Assembly: GCF_004005855.1 (NCBI RefSeq)
Contig: NZ_SACL01000010.1
Span: 62,001 to 126,000 of the forward strand
Direction: 5' to 3'
DNA length: 64,000 nucleotides
From: Rhodovarius crocodyli
GTDB taxonomy: Bacteria > Pseudomonadota > Alphaproteobacteria > Acetobacterales > Acetobacteraceae
Shown: piece by piece, positions 40,482 to 49,450 of the stretch
Numbering within the stretch: the first letter of the stretch is position 1
How the letters are laid out: every line of letters begins with the position of its first letter
Translations under genes and position numbers: made by a program
The notes under the pieces: generated by a model
The model's input: only the letters and a program-made list of their open reading frames with translations
The model's database searches: none
Told to the model about the DNA's origin: nothing

Positions 40482-43400
40482 GCCTGGGCTCCGCCCAGGC
40501 CCGCGCGCTCACGCCGTTCGCGCAGCGCCTGCTCGCTCTGCTCAAGCCCCTTGGGGCGCCCCAATGCGTCGATCATGGCCGGAAACACCACCAGAATGAA
40601 GAAGGGAACAAGGCCGATGCCGCCCACCACAACGAGCGCCAGCGGCTTCTGAACGTCACTGCCGATGCCGGTCGCCAGCGACATGGGCAGCAGCCCGCAG
40701 AAGCTGGCGAAGCAGGTCATCAATACCGGGCGCATGCGGTCCCGCCCAGCCTGATCCAGCGCCTCTCGCCACAACATGCCCTCGGCGCGCAGATGATTGA
40801 AGTGGGAGAGCATGATGATGCCCTCCATCACCGTGATGCCGAACAGCGCCAGGAAGCCGATGGCCGCCGGAACCGAGAAATTCAGCCCCGTCGCCACCAG
40901 CACCATGATGCCGCCGGTGACCGAGAGCGGAACGATACCCAGCACCAACAACGTCTCACGCACATTGTTGAACTGGATGTAGAGCAGCAGCATCACCAGG
41001 CCGAAAGCCACGGGGACCACGCGGGTCAGGCGGCCGACGGCCTCCTGCAGGTTCTTGAACTCGCCTTCCCAGGACAGGGTGTAGCCCGGCGGCAGCTGCA
41101 CGCTGCGGGCCACCGCGGCCTGGGCGTCACGCACCGTGCTCGCCGGGTCGCGGCCGCGCACGGAGAAGCGGATCGGCACATAGCGCGTGCTGTCCTCGCG
41201 ATAGATGTAGGAGGTGCCGGAGGTCAGCTCGATCTCGGCCACATCCGACAGCGTCGCCCCGCGCGGCCCGCCCACCGGGATGCGCCCGATGGACTGGATG
41301 CTGTCGCGATAGGGCGCGTCGAGGCGCACCATGATGGGGAAGTTGCGGTCCGCGCCGCGCTCATACAGGCGCCCCGCCTCTCGCCCGCCGATGGCGGCCT
41401 GCACCACGTCGTTGATGTCCTCCACCGGCAGGCCGTAGCGCGCGGCCCGGGCCCGGTCGATGTGGATGGCGACGGTGGGCTGCCCCTGGGTGCGGAACAC
41501 GCCGAGATCCGCGATGCCGGGCACGTTCTCGACGGCGCTGCGCACCTGTTCGGCGATGCGCGCCAGCACATCGGTGTCCGGGCCGCTGACCTTGACGGCA
41601 TTGGCGCCCTTCACCCCCGAGGCCGCTTCCTGGACGTTGTCCGAGATCGCCTGGGAGAAGCTGAACTCCACGCCGAGGAAGCGCTCGGTCAGGCGGCGGT
41701 TGATGGCGGCGACCAGCTCCTCGCGGTTGTGGCCGGTGGTCCATTCCTGCGGCGGGCGCAGCGGGATGAAGAATTCCGCGTTGAAGAAGCCGGCACTGTC
41801 CGTGCCGTCATCCGGGCGGCCGTGCTGGGAGGTGACGGTGATCACCTCGGGGAATTCCATCAGCGTGCGGCGGATGCCGTTCACCGTCGCGTGGCCTTCC
41901 TCCAGGCTGATCGTGGCGGGCATGATGCCGCGCACCCAGAGGTTGCCTTCCTCCAGCGTCGGCAGGAACTCGGCGCCCAGCAGCGTGGCCAGCCAGATGA
42001 CCAGCGCCAGCAGCCCCGCCGCCAGCAGCAGCACCAGCTTGCGCGCGCCCATGGCCAGGGCATAGCAGCGCTCATGCACCCAGCGCGCGCCGCGCACCAG
42101 CAGCGTGTCCTTCTCCTGGCTGTCCTCGCGCAGCAGCACGGCCGACAGGGCGGGCGTGATGGTGAAGGTCGCGAACAGCGCGCCCGCGATGGCATAGGCA
42201 TAGGTCTTGCTCATCGGGCCGAAGATGCGGCCCTCGATGCCGCCCAGCGTGAACAGCGGCATGAAGGCCGCCACGATGATCAGCGCCGAGAAGAAGATCG
42301 CCTTGTCCACCTCGCTGCCCGCCCGCAGGATGATCTGAGAGATGCCGGACAGCCCGTGCCCGCCCGGCGCCGCACCATGATGATGGCCATGCCGCGCCAG
42401 GTGCAGGTGGCGGTAGATGTTCTCGACCATGATGACGGTCGCATCCACCAGCAGGCCGAAATCCAGCGCGCCGAGGGAGAGCAGGTTGGCACTCTCCCCC
42501 CGTATCAGCATGAACAGGATGGCGAAGAAGAAGGCGAAGGGGATGGTGGCCGCGATGACGATGGCACCGCGCAGGTCACCCAGGAACAAGTACTGGATGA
42601 TGAGGATGAGGATCACGCCCTCGATGATGTTCTTCACCACCGTCTTGGTGGTGACCTTCACCAGGTCCTCGCGGTCATAGATGGTCTGGATGCGGACGCC
42701 CGGGGGCAGGATGCCGCCGGCGTTGATACGCTGCACCTCGGCCTGCACGGCATGGATGGTGGGCAGGGTCTGCTCGCCGCGCCGCATCAGGATGGTGGCC
42801 AGCACCGCCTCGTCGTCGCGCTCATGCCCCGCGATGCCGAGGCGCGGCAGCGCGCCCACCTCGACCGTCGCGATGTCGCTCAGCAGCACCGGATTGCCGC
42901 CATCGGCGGTGGCCAGGACGATGTTGCGCACGTCGTCGATGCTGCGGATCAGCCCCACGCCCTGCACCACGGCCGATTGCGGGCCGATGTTGATGGTGCC
43001 CGCGCCCACCGTCAGGTTGCCCGCGCGCACCTTGCCGATCACATCCGGCAGGGACAGGCCGAAGGCGTTCATCCGCGGCAGGTCGACCACCACGTTGTAG
43101 GTCTTGCTGCGGCCGCCGAATGTGCTGACATCGACCACGCCCGGCACACGGCGGAAGCGGCGCTCCAGCACCCATTCCTGCAGCGTCTTGAGGTCATCGG
43201 CGGAAAAGCCCGGGGGGCCGACCAGCCGGTAGCGCATGATCTCCCCGATCGGGCTGAGGGGGGAGATGGAGGGCGAGACGCCGTCGGGCAGGCCCGAGAG
43301 AGTGGCCAGCCGGTTCAGCACCTGCTGCAGCGCCTGCTCGTAGTTATAGGCGAAGGTGAACTGCACCCGCACATCCGACAGGCCGAACAGGCTGGTGGAG

Positions 43401-43645
43401 CGGATGACGTTCAGGTTGGGCAGCCCCGCCATCGCCACCTCGATGGGGATGGTGACGTAGCGCTCGATCTCCTCGGCGCTCTGGCCGGGGTTCTGGGCGA
43501 TGATCACCACCTGCGGCGGCACCGGGTCCGGATAGGCCTCGATGTTCAGCCGCAGGAAGCCCGCCACACCAGTCGCCACGAACACCGCGAACAGCAACAG
43601 CACCAGCGCCCTGCGCTGCAGTGAGAAGGCGACGATCTGGCGCAT
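40478..43645 (-). CDS. Heavy-metal RND efflux pump (CzcA/CusA family)
   Basis: A 1055-residue proton-driven inner-membrane pump with 12 helices and two large periplasmic loops. The proton-relay helix 4 reads LDFGLLVDATVIMVEN (about 391-406), with the Asp-Asp-Glu pattern of heavy-metal pumps. Directly after it is a histidine-rich loop (about 409-428) with nine His in some 20 residues, seen as RHLHLARHGHHHG. The N-terminus (FSLQRRALVLLLFAVFVATGVAGFL) is standard. With the adaptor and channel it exports cations such as Co/Zn/Cd, Ni or Cu from the periplasm or cytoplasm. Confidence 0.93.
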   Translation of the reverse strand: MRQIVAFSLQRRALVLLLFAVFVATGVAGFLRLNIEAYPDPVPPQVVIIAQNPGQSAEEIERYVTIPIEVAMAGLPNLNVIRSTSLFGLSDVRVQFTFAYNYEQALQQVLNRLATLSGLPDGVSPSISPLSPIGEIMRYRLVGPPGFSADDLKTLQEWVLERRFRRVPGVVDVSTFGGRSKTYNVVVDLPRMNAFGLSLPDVIGKVRAGNLTVGAGTINIGPQSAVVQGVGLIRSIDDVRNIVLATADGGNPVLLSDIATVEVGALPRLGIAGHERDDEAVLATILMRRGEQTLPTIHAVQAEVQRINAGGILPPGVRIQTIYDREDLVKVTTKTVVKNIIEGVILILIIQYLFLGDLRGAIVIAATIPFAFFFAILFMLIRGESANLLSLGALDFGLLVDATVIMVENIYRHLHLARHGHHHGAAPGGHGLSGISQIILRAGSEVDKAIFFSALIIVAAFMPLFTLGGIEGRIFGPMSKTYAYAIAGALFATFTITPALSAVLLREDSQEKDTLLVRGARWVHERCYALAMGARKLVLLLAAGLLALVIWLATLLGAEFLPTLEEGNLWVRGIMPATISLEEGHATVNGIRRTLMEFPEVITVTSQHGRPDDGTDSAGFFNAEFFIPLRPPQEWTTGHNREELVAAINRRLTERFLGVEFSFSQAISDNVQEAASGVKGANAVKVSGPDTDVLARIAEQVRSAVENVPGIADLGVFRTQGQPTVAIHIDRARAARYGLPVEDINDVVQAAIGGREAGRLYERGADRNFPIMVRLDAPYRDSIQSIGRIPVGGPRGATLSDVAEIELTSGTSYIYREDSTRYVPIRFSVRGRDPASTVRDAQAAVARSVQLPPGYTLSWEGEFKNLQEAVGRLTRVVPVAFGLVMLLLYIQFNNVRETLLVLGIVPLSVTGGIMVLVATGLNFSVPAAIGFLALFGITVMEGIIMLSHFNHLRAEGMLWREALDQAGRDRMRPVLMTCFASFCGLLPMSLATGIGSDVQKPLALVVVGGIGLVPFFILVVFPAMIDALGRPKGLEQSEQALRERRERAGLGGAQA

Positions 43646-43669
43646 GGATGTTCCCGGTGTGGTTTATTG

Positions 43670-44977
43670 TCAGTCGATGCGGGCGGCCCGGTCGATGAAC
43701 AGGACGCCGCCGGTCACGATGCGGTCGCCGGCGCGCAGGCCGTCCGTCGCCTCGACCAGGTCGCCGCTGCGGTTGCCGGTGGTGATGCGGCGCATCGCGA
43801 AGCGCCCGCCATCCATCGCCACCCACACGCTGGCATCGGCGCCGCGATAGACGATGGCGTTGACCGGCACGGCCGGGTTGTCATGCGCCTCGCCCACCTC
43901 GATGCGGAAGGTGGCGAACATCTCGGGGCGCAGCAGGTTCTGGTCGTCCTGCACCTCGGCCTGCACGGTCATGCGGCGGGTGGTGGGGTCGAGGCCCGCG
44001 CCGGTGCGGGTGATGCGGGCCTGGAAGGTGCGGCCGGGCAGCGCGCCGACCGAGACCTCGACCGGCAGCCCGTCGCGGATCAGCGGCACGTCCACCTCGC
44101 GCACATTGGCCACCATCCACTTGGTGGACAGGTCGCTGATGGTCAGCACCGGGTCGCCCTGGCCCGCCGTCAGCCACATGCCGGGCGACAGGCGGCGCTG
44201 CGTCACGGTGCCGGTGAAGGGTGCGGTGACGGTGACGACGCCGCTGACCTGGCGGGTGCGCTCGATCTCGGCGATCTGGTCCTGGTTGCGGCCCAGCACG
44301 CGCATGCGGTCGCGGGCGGCACCCTGGGCGGTCTCGGCGATGCGCAGGTCGGATTCGGCGGCGCGCAGGGCGGCGCGCGCCTGCTCCACATCGCGCTGGC
44401 TGGCGGCGCGGGCGCCGAACAGCGAGGCCTGGCGCTGGTCCTCGCGGCGCGCCTGGTCCAGGGCGGTCTGCGCCTTGCGGACATTGTCGATGGCCGAGAG
44501 CAGGTCATTCGCGGCGGTGGTGACGTCGGCCGATTCCACCTCGAACAGCGGGGCGCCCTGGGCCACCGCATCGCCCAGCCGCACGAAGGCGCGGGTGACG
44601 CGGCCGGTGAAGGGCGCGAGCACGGGGGTCGAGCGGTCCTCGTTCACCGAAATCCGGCCCTCGGCGATGCGCTCGGCGCGGAAGCTGCGGCTGGCGACGG
44701 GCTCGATGCGCAGGGCGCGCATCTCGCCCTCGGAGAGGCGGAACTCACCGGGCGTGGTGGGGGCGGGGGTGGTGGCCAGGTGCGGCGTGTTGCGCGTGGC
44801 GTCGGCGTGCTCGTTCAGGATCAGGAAGCCGCCGACCACGCCCGCGAGCGCGGTGCCCAGCAGCGCCACCCACAGCCAGGGACGGCTCTGCTTCGGTTCC
44901 TGATGCAGCACGGTCTTGCCCGGGTTCTCGACGGGCTTGGCATGCAGCTTCTCGGCGGGCTTTTCGATCACGTCCAT
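43670..44977 (-). CDS. RND efflux adaptor (CzcB/CusB family)
   Basis: A 435-residue periplasmic adaptor with one N-terminal membrane helix (WLWVALLGTALAGVVGGFLIL), a barrel-sandwich hybrid/lipoyl domain split around a coiled-coil hairpin (VLAPFTGRVTRAFVRLGD ... VTAPFTGTVTQRRLSPG), and a C-terminal beta-barrel. It links the pump and outer-membrane channel. The ATG at 44977 has GGAAGAG upstream; an earlier in-frame ATG would put an untypical polar stretch before the helix. It is the first gene of the operon; a 412-base spacer with a direct repeat lies upstream. Confidence 0.9.
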   Translation of the reverse strand: MDVIEKPAEKLHAKPVENPGKTVLHQEPKQSRPWLWVALLGTALAGVVGGFLILNEHADATRNTPHLATTPAPTTPGEFRLSEGEMRALRIEPVASRSFRAERIAEGRISVNEDRSTPVLAPFTGRVTRAFVRLGDAVAQGAPLFEVESADVTTAANDLLSAIDNVRKAQTALDQARREDQRQASLFGARAASQRDVEQARAALRAAESDLRIAETAQGAARDRMRVLGRNQDQIAEIERTRQVSGVVTVTAPFTGTVTQRRLSPGMWLTAGQGDPVLTISDLSTKWMVANVREVDVPLIRDGLPVEVSVGALPGRTFQARITRTGAGLDPTTRRMTVQAEVQDDQNLLRPEMFATFRIEVGEAHDNPAVPVNAIVYRGADASVWVAMDGGRFAMRRITTGNRSGDLVEATDGLRAGDRIVTGGVLFIDRAARID

Positions 44978-45089
44978 GGCTCTTCCAGTCGATTCCTGCC
45001 GGCGACACCGGCCTGCCGGAATGCTGTGATCATGCACATCCATTGCGGCATAACCGCGACAGACATGCGTCTTCTGGAAGCTTCCGGCG

Positions 45090-45109
45090 AAGCTGAACCT
45101 AAGCTGAAC
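45090..45109 (-). promoter_or_regulatory. Direct repeat, candidate response-regulator site for metal efflux
   Basis: AAGCTGAAC occurs at 45090-45098 and again at 45101-45109, an 11-base spacing (GTTCAGCTT twice read toward the operon). Tandem half-sites one helical turn apart are the usual format for OmpR/PhoB-family regulators such as those controlling metal efflux. It lies about 115-130 bases before the adaptor ATG. No cognate two-component system is in the window. Confidence 0.4.
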
Positions 45110-45341
45110 GATCGCGAATTGCCAGGGTGATTCGCTGAAATCTTCGCAAGGAATGGAAGGCGGTTCATGTCAGGCCCCGATTCCGGCGTTCCGGGGGCGA
45201 TACCCACAGGAACACCGGCTTTTCCACGAAATTGCCCACAGAAGATCAACAGGGGGTGTGCAACGGGCGTGCCGCGGCTGCGTTGGGGGCGTCGCCTGTC
45301 AAGATGGCGGGACACCCCCAGGGGGTCGGATCAGGAGCCCG

Positions 45342-45371
45342 CCCGGTTGATCCCCAGCTGGGGAAACCGGG
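45342..45371 (-). terminator. Palindromic hairpin downstream of the ThDP-enzyme gene
   Basis: CCCGGTTGATCCCCAG (45342-45357) pairs with CTGGGGAAACCGGG (45358-45371), 14 pairs with a two-base bulge. It lies 19 bases past the stop of the minus-strand gene. There is no U-run, so it may be a Rho-assisted terminator or a 3'-end stabiliser. Confidence 0.45.
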
Positions 45372-45389
45372 CCGCGGCCCCTGCCCTGT

Positions 45390-46931
45390 TCAGATCACCA
45401 GCTCGATCAGGAACGGCCCGCTGTTGTTCAGGCTCTGGCTCAGCAGGTCGGCCACCTGGTCCAGGCTGGTGGCCTGGGCCGCCGGCACGCCCATGCCCTC
45501 GGCCAGCTTCACCCAGCCGATGTCGGGGTTGCCGAGGTCGAGCATGTTCATCGCGGTCGGGCCCGGGTTGGCGCCCACGCCCGTGTATTCGCCCAGCAGG
45601 ATCTGATACTTGCGGTTGGACAGCACGATGGTGGTGACCGGCAGCTTCTCACGCGCCTGGGTCCAGAGCGCCTGCACCGTGTACATGCCCGAACCGTCGG
45701 CCTGCAGCGCGATCACCCGCCGCCCGCCGCCGCCGATCGCCGCACCGGTGGCCAGCGGGAAGCCGCAGCCGATGGCGCCGCCCGTGATCTGCAGCCAGTC
45801 ATGCTGGGGCGCCGCGTAGGTCTCGGGGAAGAAGCCGCGCCCGTAGGACACGCTCTCATCCACCACGATCGCGCCCTCGGGCATCAGGGCCGCCACGGTG
45901 CGGGCCAGCCCCTCGGGGCTCGGCGCGCCGCGCACGGCCTCGGGGCGGCGGCCAGGGTCGGCGAAGGCCACCTTGCCCGCGCCCAGCTCATCGGCCAGCG
46001 CCGCCAGCGCCGCCTCGGCATCCTGCTCGGGCCGGGCCAGCATGTGCAGCTGGGCCGTCTCCGGGTAGTGCTTGGAGGGCATGTTCGGGTAGGCGAAGAA
46101 GCCGATCGGGCCCTTGGAGCCGACCAGGATGATGTGCTCCACCCATTTCAGCTTCTCGATCGCCTGGGCGGCCGGATAGGGCACGCGCTCCAGCTGCATC
46201 CGGCCCTGGCCGCGCGCCATGCGGGGCGTGGAGGTCTCGGCCATCACGGTGGCGCCGGTCTTCTGCGCGATGTTCCAGGCCAGCTGCTGGGCCGCCTCGG
46301 TCTGCGCCGGCGCGCCGCCGAGCAGGATCAGCACGTTCTTCTTCTCGCGCAGCACGCCGGCCACCGCGCGGATGGCGTGCGGGTCGGCCTTCGGCACCTC
46401 GGGCACCGGCAGCGGGGCCGCGACAACGCCGCCCGGGTTCCAGCAGGTGTCGGAGGGCAGGATCATGGTGGCGATCTGGCCCGGATAGGTCATGGCGGCC
46501 TGGACGGCCTGCACGCCCTCGGCGCCCACATCCTCGGCGCGGGAGGCCGTGCGCACCCAATGCGACACGCCGCGCGCGAAGCCCTCGGTGTCGCCGGTCA
46601 GCGGCGCGTCATACTGGCGGTGATAGGTCGCCTGGTCGCCCACGCAGTTCACGATGCCGCTGCGCGCGCGCCGTGCGTTGTGCAGGTTGGCCAGGCCGTT
46701 CGCCAGGCCGGGCGCGCAATGCAGCAGCGTCACCGCCGGCTTGCCCGCCATGCGGTAGTAGCCGTCGGCCGCGCCCGTCACGATGTTTTCCTGCAGGCCC
46801 AGCACGCAGCGCATGCCGGGCACCCGGTCCAGGGCCGCGACGAAATGCATCTCGCTGGTGCCGGGGTTGCTGAAACACACTTCGACGCCAGCACCCAGCA
46901 GGGAGTGGACCAGGGACTCGGCCCCGTTCAT
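45390..46931 (-). CDS. Thiamine-diphosphate enzyme, acetolactate synthase/benzoylformate decarboxylase-like
   Basis: A 513-residue ThDP-dependent enzyme. The catalytic glutamate lies in LGLQENIVTGAADGYYRM. The cofactor motif reads QADGSGMYTVQALWTQAREK ending in LSNRKY, so the usual GDG is ADG here. AIGCGFPLATGAAIG is also typical. The family includes acetolactate synthase, benzoylformate decarboxylase and sulfoacetaldehyde acetyltransferase. No small regulatory subunit gene (ilvH) is adjacent, so a catabolic decarboxylase is more likely than branched-chain amino acid synthesis. The start at 46931 is chosen over an upstream ATG that would add 23 atypical residues. Confidence 0.85.
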   Translation of the reverse strand: MNGAESLVHSLLGAGVEVCFSNPGTSEMHFVAALDRVPGMRCVLGLQENIVTGAADGYYRMAGKPAVTLLHCAPGLANGLANLHNARRARSGIVNCVGDQATYHRQYDAPLTGDTEGFARGVSHWVRTASRAEDVGAEGVQAVQAAMTYPGQIATMILPSDTCWNPGGVVAAPLPVPEVPKADPHAIRAVAGVLREKKNVLILLGGAPAQTEAAQQLAWNIAQKTGATVMAETSTPRMARGQGRMQLERVPYPAAQAIEKLKWVEHIILVGSKGPIGFFAYPNMPSKHYPETAQLHMLARPEQDAEAALAALADELGAGKVAFADPGRRPEAVRGAPSPEGLARTVAALMPEGAIVVDESVSYGRGFFPETYAAPQHDWLQITGGAIGCGFPLATGAAIGGGGRRVIALQADGSGMYTVQALWTQAREKLPVTTIVLSNRKYQILLGEYTGVGANPGPTAMNMLDLGNPDIGWVKLAEGMGVPAAQATSLDQVADLLSQSLNNSGPFLIELVI

Positions 46932-47038
46932 GCCGCTCACGTTTCTTCTCCAGTTCCTCAACGTGGAATGGAGCCTGCCCATCATGGGCCGTGACGGCAA
47001 GACGTGACGGCAGGACAGCCGGCCGGTAGCCTCGCGCG

Positions 47039-47476
47039 ATGGGCAAGGCGATCCGACTCGGCTTCATCGCGGGGGTGCTGTCATTCCTCGTGTTCCACCA
47101 GGGCAGCGTGCATCTGCTGCATTACCTGGGTGAGCCGCTGCGGCCGTGGCTGGGCCATGTGCCCGCCCCGTTTCCGATGAACCGCGTGGCCCCGCTCTGG
47201 GTGCCGCAATTCGTCTCCCTTGCCTTCTGGGCCGGGCTGTGGGGCATCCTGCTGGCCGTTATCCTGCGCGCCATCCGCCTGCCGGACCTGCTGACGGGCC
47301 TGCTGTTCGGCGTCGTGGTCATCGGGGGTTCCACCCTGACCTGGATCGCGACGCTGAAGGGGCTGCCGCAATTCGCGGGCGGCGACCGCCAGCTGATCCT
47401 GCGCGCGCTGGCGCTGAACGGGGTATTGGGCTGGGGCACGGCCTTCTGGCTGCGCCCCATGTCGTTGCGCGGGTGA
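47039..47476 (+). CDS. Small integral membrane protein of unknown function
   Basis: A 145-residue protein with four predicted membrane helices (LGFIAGVLSFLVFHQGSVHLL, FVSLAFWAGLWGILLAVIL, LLTGLLFGVVVIGGSTLTW, LALNGVLGWGTAFWL). The N-terminal half carries two histidines in HQGSVHLLHYLG. I do not recognise a characterised family. It is divergent from the ThDP-enzyme gene and followed on the same strand by the GT2 gene. Confidence 0.75.
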   Translation: MGKAIRLGFIAGVLSFLVFHQGSVHLLHYLGEPLRPWLGHVPAPFPMNRVAPLWVPQFVSLAFWAGLWGILLAVILRAIRLPDLLTGLLFGVVVIGGSTLTWIATLKGLPQFAGGDRQLILRALALNGVLGWGTAFWLRPMSLRG

Positions 47477-47526
47477 AAACGGGGGCTGGCCATGCGGAGC
47501 GCGGCGGATTAAGCCGCCCAGCGCCC

Positions 47527-48393
47527 ATGTCCCGCACCAGCATCGTCATCGTCGCCTACAACTCGGCAGCCGTCCTGCCGGGTTGCCTCGCCTCCATCCC
47601 CGCCGGGGTTCCGGTGGTGCTGGTGGATAACGGCTGCACGGATGACAGCGTGGCGGTGGCCCAGGCCGCGCGGCCCGACATCATCCTGGTGCGCACCCCC
47701 ACCAATCTGGGCTTCGGCCGCGGCGCGAACCGGGGCTTCGAGAAGGTCTCCAGCGATTTCGGCCTGCTGCTGAACGCCGATGCCCGGCTGACCCCGGGCG
47801 TGCTGACGGCGCTGGAGGCCGCGGCCGACCGCTACCCGGATGCCGGCATGCTGGCGCCCGAGATCTTCGGCGACGACGGCGCCCTGCAATTCGGCCACGC
47901 GACACCCTTCACCCCGCCGCGCGGACGGGCCATGCCCATGCCGGCGGGCGATTGCTGCCTGGATTATGTGGGCGGCTCGGCGATGTTCTTCCGCATGGAG
48001 GCGTTCCGCGCCATCGGCGGCTTCGACCCTTCCATCTTCCTGTATGGCGAGGACGACGACCTGTGCCTGCGCCTGACCGCGCGCCGCCTGGCGCTGGTGC
48101 ATGTGGCGGGGTGCCGCATCATCCATGCGGGCGGCAGGTCCAGCGCGCCCTCGCCCCGGCTTGAATGGTGCAAGGCCTTTCATCAGGGGTGGTCGCGCAT
48201 GCACCTGCAGGCCAAGCATCGCGGGCTGCGCTCGGCCTGGCTGCTGTTCCTGATGCGCTGGCCGGAATTGCGGCTGAAGGCCGCGAGCCGCAGGCGCGAC
48301 CCGCGCCGGGTGAAATGGCATGGCCGCGCGGCGGGGATGTGGGCCTGGGCACGCGGGCGCAAGGCCGCGCATATGGGCCTGGACCCCGGCTGA
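47527..48393 (+). CDS. GT2-family glycosyltransferase
   Basis: A 288-residue GT-A fold enzyme. SIVIVAYNSAAVLPGCLASI opens the fold, VVLVDNGCTDDS holds the nucleotide-binding region, LLLNADARLTPG corresponds to the DXD-like site, and YGEDDDLCLRL supplies the catalytic acidic cluster. This resembles rhamnosyltransferase-like GT2 proteins. It likely adds a sugar to a surface polysaccharide or lipid carrier. It precedes the frameshifted Bug gene, with the TPR-WbsX-RgpF protein 4.6 kb further on. Confidence 0.88.
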   Translation: MSRTSIVIVAYNSAAVLPGCLASIPAGVPVVLVDNGCTDDSVAVAQAARPDIILVRTPTNLGFGRGANRGFEKVSSDFGLLLNADARLTPGVLTALEAAADRYPDAGMLAPEIFGDDGALQFGHATPFTPPRGRAMPMPAGDCCLDYVGGSAMFFRMEAFRAIGGFDPSIFLYGEDDDLCLRLTARRLALVHVAGCRIIHAGGRSSAPSPRLEWCKAFHQGWSRMHLQAKHRGLRSAWLLFLMRWPELRLKAASRRRDPRRVKWHGRAAGMWAWARGRKAAHMGLDPG

Positions 48394-48432
48394 AAGCCAC
48401 GGCAGGCTTCCCCGAAAGAACCGGAGGAAGCC

Positions 48433-49390
48433 ATGTTCCGTCGCCACCTGCTGGGGGGGCGCCCTTGCCCTGCCTGCCGCAGCCCGTGCCCAGTCCTGGC
48501 GCCCCGCGCGGCCCATCACGCTGATCGTGCCCTTCGCCGCTGGCTCCGGCACCGATGCCGTCGCGCGGCTGACCGCCGGCTGGCTGGGGCAGGAGCTGGG
48601 CACGCAGGTGGTGGTCGAGAACCGCGCCGGCGCCAATGCCACCATCGCGGCCGTCGCGGTGGCGCGTGCCGCGCCCGACGGCCACACCCTGTTCATGACC
48701 ACCAACACCAGCCACGCGGCCAACCCCGCCCTGATGCGGCGGCTGGACTACGACCCGGTCGCGGATTTCAGCCCGATCTGCCGCATGGGCAACCTGCCCT
48801 TCTGGCTGGTGGTGAAGGCGGACGGGCCGCACCGCGCCATGCCCGCGCTGATCGAGGCCGCCCGCGCCCGCCCGGACAGCGTGACCTATGCCTCCGGCAA
48901 TTCCACCGGCATCGTGGGCTCGGCCACCATCGCGCGGATGACGGGCACGCGCATGCTGCATGTGCCCTATCGCAGCACCCCGCCGGCCATGGCCGACATC
49001 ATGGGCGGGCGCGTGGACTGGATGCTGGTGGATCTGGCCGCCAGCCTTGGCCTGGTGCGCGACGGCAAGCTGGCCGTGCTGGGCATGACGACCAAGGACC
49101 GCTCTGCCCTGATGCCGCAGATCCCGGCCCTGGCCGAGGTGGGCGTGCCCGGCTTCGACCTGACCAGCTGGAACGCCATCTTCGGCCCCGCCCGCATGGC
49201 GCCGGAGGTCGTGGCCACCCTGAACGGCGCGCTGCGCGGCATCGTGGCCAAGGCCGAGAACCGGGCCCGCCTGGCCGAGCTCGGCTTCGATGCCTTCTCC
49301 TCTACCCCCGAGGAGCTCGGCGCCTTCGTGGTCGCGGAAATCGCCCGCTGGGGCGAGATGGTGCGCGGGGCGGGTATCGAGCCGGAATGA
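48433..49390 (+). CDS. Bug/TctC-family receptor with a frameshift in its signal peptide
   Basis: The mature receptor (about 305 residues) is intact: [54 protein letters not shown] and QIPALAEVGVPG. The expected start MFRRHLLGG at 48433, with GGAGGAAG before it, is in another frame. A run of seven Gs (48453-48459) sits at the join, and removing one G gives a normal signal peptide MFRRHLLGGALALPAAARAQ. So this is either a sequencing error, a real broken gene, or a slippage-controlled switch. No in-frame start with a signal peptide exists otherwise. Confidence 0.8.
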
Positions 49391-49450
49391 TCCCATAATC
49401 TTCCCCCGCCGCAGGTAGCCCTGGCCGCCCGGGTCGCGTATCACCCCCGC

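Larger units (their letters stand above)
44978..45389. other. 412-base intergenic region upstream of the metal efflux operon
   Basis: No coding capacity could be supported. The part next to the adaptor gene is AT-richer and carries the promoter-side direct repeat at 45090-45109. The distal part holds a palindromic hairpin at 45342-45371 next to the end of the ThDP-enzyme gene. A short GACACCCCC-AG-GGGGGTC-like inverted pair lies at about 45311-45327. No sequence resembling a regulator gene is present. Confidence 0.6.

Noticed and set aside
40793-43624. A 943-codon plus-strand open frame opposite the metal pump
   Set aside because: His/Gln/Arg-rich with no motif; it mirrors the pump gene, which has all family features.
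45342-45371. The palindrome as a dif or replication-related site
   Set aside because: It lacks the XerC/XerD half-site pattern, and its position right after a stop codon favours a transcript-end hairpin.
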